A DNA stretch of 64,000 nt, from assembly GCA_963576735.1 (NCBI GenBank), contig OY755198.1, forward strand, positions 7,626,001 to 7,690,000, written 5' to 3'. A model generated the notes under the pieces. It had not been told where the DNA came from. It worked only from the letters and a program-made list of their open reading frames with translations, and searched no databases. The position numbers were made by a program, and so were the translations under genes. Origin of the DNA: Bedellia somnulentella. Taxonomy: Eukaryota > Arthropoda > Insecta > Lepidoptera > Bedelliidae. Positions 44,031 through 61,000 of the stretch are shown here, in pieces. Position 1 is the first letter of the stretch, and each line of letters opens with the position of its first letter.

Positions 44031-44178
44031 GTTATTTTGGGACCACTAATTGATTTAGTCATTCTGATAGTAATTTTGATATATGGGGTCTGAAAATTTA
44101 ACGATAAACCAGAAGCAGGTTGTAGGGGCTATTAGAAAACTATTTTAAATTAAAATCCACCATAGTAGCCATACCATA

Positions 44179-44432
44179 GCCGTGTAGTGTCGGCTTAGAA
44201 TAACACTACCCCATCTCTACCCGTGGGTGATCGTAAGAGGCGACTAAGGTTATAAGGGGCTTTTTAAGTGATTTTTGGGCGATGTGGTTGGAGACCCGTC
44301 ACCAAAAACATTTATTAAAACCATCTTTTCCCAATCAACTTCCAAAAGTGGCTGAGGAATTTTTCATTCCAAAGCTCTGGCTACCCTGTTAAAGAATTTA
44401 TAGCCGTGAGTATATGTATGTATGTATGTATG
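44179..44432 (+). mobile_element. TACA-flanked short element, full length
   Basis: Forward copy just beyond the cnc 3' end, of the GCCGTGTAGTGTCGGC and GGTGATCGTAAGAGG sub-type shared with 50142 and 51209. Confidence 0.88.
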
Positions 44433-44593
44433 TTATAAACATTTTTGAGAAGTACTCCTGCTTCTATCTTTTTAGTAATTTTGGTTATCACATGGTAGAT
44501 TCACACCGTATCGCCCATAAATTAAATAAATTAGGACTTCAATGCAAATTTCGATTGAAATGAATTGAGCTAAGCGAGTTAGGCAAACCTCTC

Positions 44594-44729
44594 GCCCGAT
44601 TTCAGAATTGAGTATTCAAGCTGAGAACGACTTAAGTATCGTTTTGTCTCATTCAGTTGTTAAGATTTCAATGCGACAGAACGATACTTAAGTTGTTCTC
44701 AGCTGGAATACTCAATTCAGAAATCGGGC
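44594..44729. mobile_element. palindromic MITE
   Basis: Third copy of the GCCCGATTTC palindrome, nearly identical to 21261-21396. Confidence 0.88.
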
Positions 44730-45172
44730 GTCAGTCTTCTTACTATCTGTGCAGTCGGTCTTTAGCTTAAAGCCGCGCTTTAACTAAGAAATCATTAACA
44801 TTTTTCTCCAATGGGAAAATAGTTTTCAGTGATTATTCCTTAATGGTAGGTTCGATCACGACATGCGACACTTCGCTATGTCCACTTGATCACTGTGCCA
44901 AATTTGGTTGAAATCGTTCGAGTCGTTCCAGAGGAGTTCGATCACAAAAAAGTGGCCTGCTCGCGTATAAGAACTTCGTCTCGCTCAGCTCAGTAACTTT
45001 AAATCCAATAGGCATCTGAAAGACTGCGCAATACAGTACTACAGGCCACATCAGCATTGAGCAATCCAATAAACTGCACTAATTCATCACCCAGGAGGTC
45101 AACTATTTAGATCGACAGCGATAATTTCGTCCGTATCTCTTCTAACCCCTATTAACATTCTATTTCTGTCTC

Positions 45173-45262
45173 AATGTAAACGAAACTAGAGAGGTTTGCC
45201 AGGATCGTGCAAAGTGGAGAACGATAGTCTCTGCTCTACCTAATGTGGACTAATGGCGCGAA
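45173..45262 (+). mobile_element. non-LTR retrotransposon 3' tail fragment
   Basis: AATGTAAACGAAACTAGAGAGG through GGACTAATGGCGCGAATATA, a short plus-strand LINE end. Confidence 0.6.
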
Positions 45263-45292
45263 TATATATACACAAATAGATAAATAGTAGAT

Positions 45293-45462
45293 GCTGTGTA
45301 GGCGTGGCTTAGAATAGCACTACCACATTTCTTCCACGTGGGTGTACGTAAGAGGCGACTAACGGTATGGGGACTTTTAAGGGAATTTTGTTCGATGCGG
45401 TTGGAGACCCCTCTGGCTACTCCTTTTAGGGATTTATAGCCGTGAGTAAATGTATGTATGTA
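45293..45462 (+). mobile_element. TACA-flanked short element, internally deleted
   Basis: Forward copy that jumps from GGTTGGAGACCC straight to CTCTGGCTACTCC, losing about 75 bases. Confidence 0.82.
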
Positions 45463-46341
45463 TAAATAAATAATTCTATCACGAGAACCTTTTGCAGTTA
45501 TACTTATTCGAAGTATACAGCACTTTTTACGTAACAAAAACGAAAAGACACACTCAACTCAAAACATTAATAAATGATTTCTCAAAAAGTATCATTAATA
45601 TGAAAAAAATGGATCGCCAGATATGTTGCTAAGCGCAAAACTCTAAAATCGCTAGATCGCTTCGACGTTTTTGTAAGTGTTAAAATTTTTGAGTAGGTTT
45701 TTAGCTATGCGTAAAATGGAAAAATTGAGAGTATAATATTAAAACAATCGCTTTTCTCGTCGAGAAGTTGAGAGTCGAGAGTATAATATTAAAACAATCG
45801 TTCCTCGGCGAGTCAGCTAAATATGATAATCTGATGACATCCATCAAGTGCATGTCAATTAAATTTACAGTACGAAGTCTGTCGTGTCAGTAAATTATAA
45901 ATAAAAGTATAATAAGACGCAGGTTAGGCTTAAAATACCACTTAACTATTTCAAAATCGTGGTCAATTTCGCAAGAGTAGACTTATGGTTTCGGGACGTT
46001 TGGAGAAATATCCTCTCAAATAAATAAATGAAAAGACTGGCGATATCGATTACATTTCAAAATGATCTGTAGGAAAGGGTACTAAACCCAAGGGGGATTA
46101 GAAAACATGTAAGAGGGGGGTAGTCCAATCATCAAAACAACAATCTTCAATCATCTATACTACAGTACTTTAACTATTTATTTACGTGCATGACATGCTT
46201 ATGCTCACGACATTAGTTCCCATTGAGTTAGGCAGAGACTAATGTGCGTCATTTTGTAAACCCTTGAAAACCCTACTAGCTTAGTCTACACATATGCCGA
46301 CGAAAACGTTAGAAACTTTTTAAATTGAAACTGTTTGTGGG

Positions 46342-46505
46342 AGTACTGTTAGAGCGCTCACTACTGCGGCATCACTCGCATATAGCACGGCCACTCATAT
46401 CCTACATCGCGGTATGTAAATGTTTTTAGAGTTAAGCATAAATACAAATTATAAGTTGGTACACAGCAGGGTGTAATGGCCAGTATATCTTTGCTGTCCC
46501 CACAT
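46342..46505 (+). repeat. dispersed repeat, partner at 53343-53503
   Basis: GCTCACTACTGCGG, TATCCTACATCGCGGTATGT and ACACAGCAGGGTGTA occur in the same order in both copies. The family is not recognised. Confidence 0.7.
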
Positions 46506-47084
46506 GTGAGAACATTCACTTCCTTATTTATAACCCAAATTTCCAGCCTGAGTGAGCATATTGCCACTGTATGTTTAAAAGTAGGGGCGGTAGAATCAGT
46601 AACATCTAAAGAGCTGCCGTTTGCATAGAACCCGTAATGTCACATTCTATGCATTGCATGAATTTTTTCCTGGTCATTTTAGGGTGATATTCTCTGGTTC
46701 TCAGTGACCAGACCAATGATCCGTTACTCCGTACGGTCTGATAATGATGGTATAAATCTAATTTTTACCTAGTACGCTGTTGCATTTCAATGGCATAGCG
46801 CCAGTTTTTTCGACTGTATTATCTAAGTGAGGTTAACAGCTAAGTTTATCATCTAAGGTTAACTGTGAGTTGGGTTCCTAAAAGCTTTGGAAGCTTAAAA
46901 GGGGAAAGTTATCTTTTGTGAGCGAAAATAAAAAGTTCAGTCAATTTAGGGTTTACTTTCAGATCATATTGCACCGCCTCATCAATTGACCATTTTGGTT
47001 GCAGGGAATGTTGATATGGTTTTCGTTTAGAAGAATTGTGAGATAGTTCGCGTAGCCTAATATAAGGTAGTCTAGAGCATTGAC

Positions 47085-47217
47085 GCCCGATTTCCGAATT
47101 GAGTATTCCAGCTGAGAACTTAAGTATCGTTCTGTCGCATTGAAATCTTAACAACCGAATGAGACAAAACGATACTTAAGTCGTTCTCAGCTTGAATACT
47201 CAATTCAGAAATCGGGC
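47085..47217. mobile_element. palindromic MITE
   Basis: Fourth copy of the GCCCGATTTC palindrome, in opposite orientation to the others, judged by its asymmetric centre. Confidence 0.87.
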
Positions 47218-48257
47218 GTGAGTCTCTTGATTTTTGAGTAAAGAGTCGACGACCATGTTCCAGAGTGGGGAGAGGACCCCCCCTTGAGGACAGCCTCTTG
47301 ACACAAGAGCTCTGGTGGTGTGTAGCTAAGACAGGTTATGTAATTTGGCTATTCTGTCTGTATTCTCAACAAAAAGCTTGAAAAAATATTTTTTCCTAAT
47401 AAATGACTTAATCTAATTAAATTTCTATTTCATTGTAAATGTATGCAGGTTTTCTCACGGTGTTGTTCCTTTACCGAAAAGCTAGCGAATGGATGATGAA
47501 TGCATTGTGATGTTATGTACTATGGATGGACGGGAAGTCTCCAATACGCATGGGGCTACCGTGGGGACTACAGACTACTCCCTCTCTTCTAAGAGAGGAG
47601 GCCTATGGCCAGCAGTAGGGCATATTATCTGTTATGGAGTACACTGCAAATCTTGAAGTTTATTAAAAGTAAACCGCATACAACATAATGATTCTTACTG
47701 CTAGGGCCCCGTCAATAAAAATTTGTTACGGGCCCCAGATGGTAAAGTTACGCCACTGGTCTTTGAGGCAACTAAGGATTGAGATATCAAACACACATGC
47801 ATAGAAACATACATACACACGCACACACACACACACACAAGCCCAAATACACTTACCTATCCCATAAACATTTTTATTATTATAATTTTTTGTTCCTAAT
47901 ATTGTTTGTTAATTTTAGTTTTAAATTTTTAACTTTATGTTTTAATTTTTAATCTATTTTACTTGTTCTGTCATGAAACTTACGCCAATAATTATGATTA
48001 GTTTACTACTTATCCGAAGTTTACAGGGCTTTGCCCTTTTGTAGGGAGTAGGTTTAGTGCACTCATTGTAAATTGTTTTGATGTTGAATAAACTTTTTTT
48101 ATTTTTCATACTATATTCCACCATCCATTTTTCCGTTCAACTTTCAATGTTGAACGAGGAAGAGACACAGTCAGAGACAATGAACATTTTCTTACGAAAC
48201 CAGCCTACCCTAATAGAAACTAAGGGCGTGAGTATAAGTAAAACTAGCGTATTGTAT

Positions 48258-48491
48258 AGCTGTGTAGTGTCAGCTAAGAATAGCACTACCCCATGGTGTA
48301 CGTAAGAGGCGACTAACGGTACTGGTGCTTTTAAGGGATTTTTGGGCGATGCGGTTGGAGACCCATCACCAACAACCTTTATTTCACAATCTCTTACCTA
48401 AGCAACTTTCAAAAGTGGCCCAGGATTTTTTTATTCCCTAGCTCTAGCTACCCCTTCAAGGGATTTATAGCCGTCAGTATATGTATGTATA
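48258..48491 (+). mobile_element. TACA-flanked short element, small internal deletion
   Basis: Forward copy lacking TTTCTTCCGGTGG between ACTACCCCAT and GGTGTACG. Confidence 0.85.
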
Positions 48492-48672
48492 TATAAGTAA
48501 AACAACGACACAATATGATACTATAAATATTTTATTAATAAAACTTATTTTAAGTCCAATACAAATGTTACATTATAGTTAACTATATATATGTATCTTA
48601 CAACTACAATATGGATACAATAGAGTAGGTTTATATACTACAACTTAACTTAGCTTAAGTTAACTTAGCTTA

Positions 48673-48920
48673 GCTGTGTAGTGTCGACTTAGAATAGCAC
48701 TACCCCATTTCTTCCGGTGGGTGTACGTAAGAGGCGACTAACGGTATGGGGGCTATTAAGGGATTTTTGGGCTATGCGGTTGGAGACCCATCACCAACAA
48801 CCTTTATTTTAGCAACTTTTCCCCACTTAACTTCCAAAAGTGGCTGAGGAATTTCTAATTCCTTAGCTCTGGCTACCCTAGCTTTTAGGGATTTATAGCC
48901 GTGAGTATATGTATGTATGT
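48673..48920 (+). mobile_element. TACA-flanked short element, full length
   Basis: Forward copy. It follows AACTTAGCTTAAGTTAACTTAGC, a short tandem run. Confidence 0.88.
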
Positions 48921-49098
48921 AACTTAACCTACTTAATAATTATAAAATCATGCGGATTCGGAATGGTGATTTAAGTCATAATAAAAAACTACATCCGAAA
49001 CTAATATTGTTAGTTAAAATCTGTTTAAAACTGAGCATTAAAATTAAAAACTAGAACATATTCGGTATTTACTATTTATTGATATATTAATACTTAAT

Positions 49099-49207
49099 TT
49101 CTACCATCGTGTCCCCTATCTACTTCCATATGTGGCTGAGGAGTTTCTAGCTCTGAAGCTCTGGCTACCCCTTTTTGGGATTTATGGTCGTGAGTATATG
49201 TATGTAT
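49099..49207 (+). mobile_element. TACA-flanked short element, 5'-truncated
   Basis: Right part only, of the sub-type ending TTTTTGGGATTTATGGTCGTG and (TATG)n. Confidence 0.75.
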
Positions 49208-49465
49208 GATATAGACATTAAAATATATACTTATTGCGCGGAATAACAATTAGAAGCATTATTAAAGTACTTGACCTAAACGTACATTCTAATACAAAGA
49301 AAGGGGGGGGGGAGGCGGTGGTACAAAAAGAGGAAACTTGATTTTGCTATATCATATTTTCGCGGAATCACCGTGTTACATAAAAATGGCGCGCCCCTTT
49401 GATCTTTTTAAACCTATAAATATGACATCTTGGAAGTAGTGTGAATATCTTAATCGACAATAATA

Positions 49466-49722
49466 TACAGGGTGAAACAAAAGGGGGTACTAAGCCATAG
49501 GGGGATGGTAGGCAGATCTTTCTGGATAACTTTAACTATGGGACCAACTTGATTTAGAGCATCATTATTTTTTCTGATTTGTATGGAAAATATAAAAAAA
49601 GCTCTAATGATGTAGGTTTAGTTAATGTTCTTATCATGTAGGTCTTATAATAAAAGTTGTTCAGAATGATCTCCCTAACATCCCCTTTCTTGTCACCTTC
49701 CTTTTGTTACACCCTATATATA
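49466..49722. repeat. dispersed repeat with AAAAGGGGGTACTAAG
   Basis: Begins GGGTGAAACAAAAGGGGG and ends CCTTTTGTTACACCCTATAT, a pair of imperfect inverted ends. The internal GTTGTTCAGAATGATCTCCC also occurs near 37523-37550. The family is not identified. Confidence 0.5.
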
Positions 49723-49783
49723 ATACACATACACTAGTTTTACACAATTAAATCTCAATAAATATTATTCGATTAAATATAAT

Positions 49784-50034
49784 ACATACATACATACATA
49801 TACTCACGGCTATAAATCCCTAGAAGGGGTAGCCAGAGCTAAGGAATTAGAAATTCCTCAGCCACTTTTGGAAAGTTGAGTGGGGAAAAGATGGAGAAAT
49901 AAAGGTTGTTGGTGATGGGTCTCCAACCGCATCGCCCAATGTTGCCTTGAAAGCCCCAATACCGTTAGTCGCCTCTTACGTACACCCACCGGAAGAAATG
50001 GGGTAGCGCTATTCTAAGCCGGCACTACACAGCA
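49784..50034 (-). mobile_element. TACA-flanked short element, full length
   Basis: Reversed copy. CAATGTTGCCTTGAAAGCCC replaces CAAAAATCCCTTAAAAGCCC. Confidence 0.88.
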
Positions 50035-50141
50035 AAATTAAATATAATCTAAATATTAATTTCATAAGTCTTATTTAGGCATGTTTATATACAGTCATAA
50101 TGAAATCTAATAAAAATCAGCGAACTTATTCTAAAATAAAT

Positions 50142-50389
50142 AGCCGTGTAGTGTCGGCTTAGAATAACACTACCCCATTTCTACCCGTGGGTGATCGTAA
50201 GAGGCGACTAAGGGTATAGGGGCTTTTTAAGTGATTTTTGGGCGATGTGGTTGGAGACCCGTCACCAAAAACATTTGTTATTACCATCTTTTCCCCAATC
50301 AACTTCCAAAAGTGCCTGAGGAATTTTTCATTCCAAAGCTCTGGCTACCCCGTTAAGAGATTTATAGCCGTGAGTATATGTATGTATGT
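50142..50389 (+). mobile_element. TACA-flanked short element, full length
   Basis: Forward copy of the GGTGATCGTAAGAGG sub-type, facing the reversed copy just upstream, so the two form an inverted pair 107 bases apart. Confidence 0.88.
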
Positions 50390-50499
50390 TATTCTAAAAT
50401 TTAAATATATTTTATTAGCATTACATTTACTTGGGATGATTTTCAAGAACACAATATGTCTTGTAGAATGAACCAAAACTAAAGGATTTCGCTCTCAAC

Positions 50500-50620
50500 A
50501 TGTATATTTTATCGTCACGATATCTGTTAAAATGAGATGAAAGTATACGATACTAAGTAAGTGCGAAAGAGATGGCTGCTTTATACCACGCGATATCTAG
50601 TTAAAAGGTTGTTTCTACTA
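50500..50620. mobile_element. MITE arm (TATCGCG family)
   Basis: TTTTATCGTCACGATATCTG, GATACTAAGTAAGTGCG and TACCACGCGATATCTAG match the other members. The outer GCTCG ends are lost. Confidence 0.6.
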
Positions 50621-50809
50621 GCTATGAAGATGCGCTATGGCGGTCAGCCTAGAACTGTTTTTATATCAAAAATCGTTAAACTAAAAGCTGAAGGTAGTAT
50701 CGAATTATTTCAAAAGACAGCGCCATGTATTTTGAAAGAAATGAAAAATAATTGTTATAGTTTCCTTGCGACCTTTTCACGTTAAATTATCTTCCATGAA
50801 TCAATTTTA

Positions 50810-51009
50810 CAAACAAATTGTTTTTATTAGTTCATCACCATCACTCGTTTTTGATCAGTGCTCTCATCATCATCATCAGCTCTAGTTGATCCTATTCATT
50901 ATAATATTTAGTTTCTTTATCATTATGATCTCTTGTTGTTGCTATCATCATAATTTTCATCTCCATTTTTTCCTCTTCATCATCTCTTGTTCCTCATCAC
51001 CTCACAAGC
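50810..51009 (-). other. probable Cyfip 3' UTR, proximal part
   Basis: Sequence just past the Cyfip stop, rich in GATGATGA on the minus strand and free of repeat families. A minus-strand AATAAA lies near 50822-50828. The UTR could extend further; elements at 50142 and below make a longer UTR less likely. Confidence 0.45.
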
Positions 51010-58014
<7,005 letters not shown>

Positions 58015-61000
58015 CTGGGTGCAATACCATGTATGGCGGTCAGGACGACATCGTTTATACAACGAGCGTTATAATAAACAATGTTTTACAAACATTACAA
58101 TTATAACACAACGGAGCACCACCGCTGAAGCAGTGTACAGACCGCAGCAGAGACGTTCGCGGGTTAGGAGTTCGCCTTCGCGGGATAGTTGCGATTGCTG
58201 GGTGCAATACCATGTATGGCGGTCAGGACGACATCGTTTATACAACGAGCGTTATAATAAACAATGTTTTACAAACATTACAATTATAACACAACGGAGC
58301 ACCACCGCGAACAGTGACAGACCGCAGCAGAGACGTTCGCGGGTTAGGAGTTCGCCTTCGCGGGATAGTTGCGATTGCTGGGTGCAATACCATGTATGGC
58401 GGTCAGGACGACATCGTTTATACAACGAGCGTTATAATAAACAATGTTTTACAAACATTACAATTATAACACAACGGAGCACCACCGCGAACAGTGACAG
58501 ACCGCAGCAGAGACGTTCGCGGGTTAGGAGTTCGCCTTCGCGGGATAGTTGCGATTGCTGGGTGCAATACCATGTATGGCGGTCAGGACGACATCGTTTA
58601 TACAACGAGCGTTATAATAAACAATGTTTTACAAACATTACAATTATAACACAACGGAGCACCACCGCGAACAGTGACAGACCGCAGCAGAGACGTTCGC
58701 GGGTTAGGAGTTCGCCTTCGCGGGATAGTTGCGATTGCTGGGTGCAATACCATGTATGGCGGTCAGGACGACATCGTTTATACAACGAGCGTTATAATAA
58801 ACAATGTTTTACAAACATTACAATTATAACACAACGGAGCACCACCGCGAACAGTGACAGACCGCAGCAGAGACGTTCGCGGGTTAGGAGTTCGCCTTCG
58901 CGGGATAGTTGCGATTGCTGGGTGCAATACCATGTATGGCGGTCAGGACGACATCGTTTATACAACGAGCGTTATAATAAACAATGTTTTACAAACATTA
59001 CAATTATAACACAACGGAGCACCACCGCGAACAGTGACAGACCGCAGCAGAGACGTTCGCGGGTTAGGAGTTCGCCTTCGCGGGATAGTTGCGATTGCTG
59101 GGTGCAATACCATGTATGGCGGTCAGGACGACATCGTTTATACAACGAGCGTTATAATAAACAATGTTTTACAAACATTACAATTATAACACAACGGAGC
59201 ACCACCGCGAACAGTGACAGACCGCAGCAGAGACGTTCGCGGGTTAGGAGTTCGCCTTCGCGGGATAGTTGCGATTGCTGGGTGCAATACCATGTATGGC
59301 GGTCAGGACGACATCGTTTATACAACGAGCGTTATAATAAACAATGTTTTACAAACATTACAATTATAACACAACGGAGCACCACCGCGAACAGTGACAG
59401 ACCGCAGCAGAGACGTTCGCGGGTTAGGAGTTCGCCTTCGCGGGATAGTTGCGATTGCTGGGTGCAATACCATGTATGGCGGTCAGGACGACATCGTTTA
59501 TACAACGAGCGTTATAATAAACAATGTTTTACAAACATTACAATTATAACACAACGGAGCACCACCGCGAACAGTGACAGACCGCAGCAGAGACGTTCGC
59601 GGGTTAGGAGTTCGCCTTCGCGGGATAGTTGCGATTGCTGGGTGCAATACCATGTATGGCGGTCAGGACGACATCGTTTATACAACGAGCGTTATAATAA
59701 ACAATGTTTTACAAACATTACAATTATAACACAACGGAGCACCACCGCGAACAGTGACAGACCGCAGCAGAGACGTTCGCGGGTTAGGAGTTCGCCTTCG
59801 CGGGATAGTTGCGATTGCTGGGTGCAATACCATGTATGGCGGTCAGGACGACATCGTTTATACAACGAGCGTTATAATAAACAATGTTTTACAAACATTA
59901 CAATTATAACACAACGGAGCACCACCGCGAACAGTGACAGACCGCAGCAGAGACGTTCGCGGGTTAGGAGTTCGCCTTCGCGGGATAGTTGCGATTGCTG
60001 GGTGCAATACCATGTATGGCGGTCAGGACGACATCGTTTATACAACGAGCGTTATAATAAACAATGTTTTACAAACATTACAATTATAACACAACGGAGC
60101 ACCACCGCGAACAGTGACAGACCGCAGCAGAGACGTTCGCGGGTTAGGAGTTCGCCTTCGCGGGATAGTTGCGATTGCTGGGTGCAATACCATGTATGGC
60201 GGTCAGGACGACATCGTTTATACAACGAGCGTTATAATAAACAATGTTTTACAAACATTACAATTATAACACAACGGAGCACCACCGCGAACAGTGACAG
60301 ACCGCAGCAGAGACGTTCGCGGGTTAGGAGTTCGCCTTCGCGGGATAGTTGCGATTGCTGGGTGCAATACCATGTATGGCGGTCAGGACGACATCGTTTA
60401 TACAACGAGCGTTATAATAAACAATGTTTTACAAACATTACAATTATAACACAACGGAGCACCACCGCGAACAGTGACAGACCGCAGCAGAGACGTTCGC
60501 GGGTTAGGAGTTCGCCTTCGCGGGATAGTTGCGATTGCTGGGTGCAATACCATGTATGGCGGTCAGGACGACATCGTTTATACAACGAGCGTTATAATAA
60601 ACAATGTTTTACAAACATTACAATTATAACACAACGGAGCACCACCGCGAACAGTGACAGACCGCAGCAGAGACGTTCGCGGGTTAGGAGTTCGCCTTCG
60701 CGGGATAGTTGCGATTGCTGGGTGCAATACCATGTATGGCGGTCAGGACGACATCGTTTATACAACGAGCGTTATAATAAACAATGTTTTACAAACATTA
60801 CAATTATAACACAACGGAGCACCACCGCGAACAGTGACAGACCGCAGCAGAGACGTTCGCGGGTTAGGAGTTCGCCTTCGCGGGATAGTTGCGATTGCTG
60901 GGTGCAATACCATGTATGGCGGTCAGGACGACATCGTTTATACAACGAGCGTTATAATAAACAATGTTTTACAAACATTACAATTATAACACAACGGAGC

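Larger units (their letters stand above)
45463..48257. other. intergenic stretch between the convergent cnc and Cyfip genes
   Basis: No gene is seen. It holds a 24-base direct repeat (AGAGTATAATATTAAAACAA at about 45729 and 45778), a LINE tail at 46199-46295, a dispersed repeat at 46342-46505 with a second copy at 53343-53503, a MITE at 47085-47217, a fragment typical of lepidopteran repeats at 47460-47640 (GAGGCCTATGGCCAGCAGTA) and a (CA)n run at 47818-47838. Confidence 0.5.
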
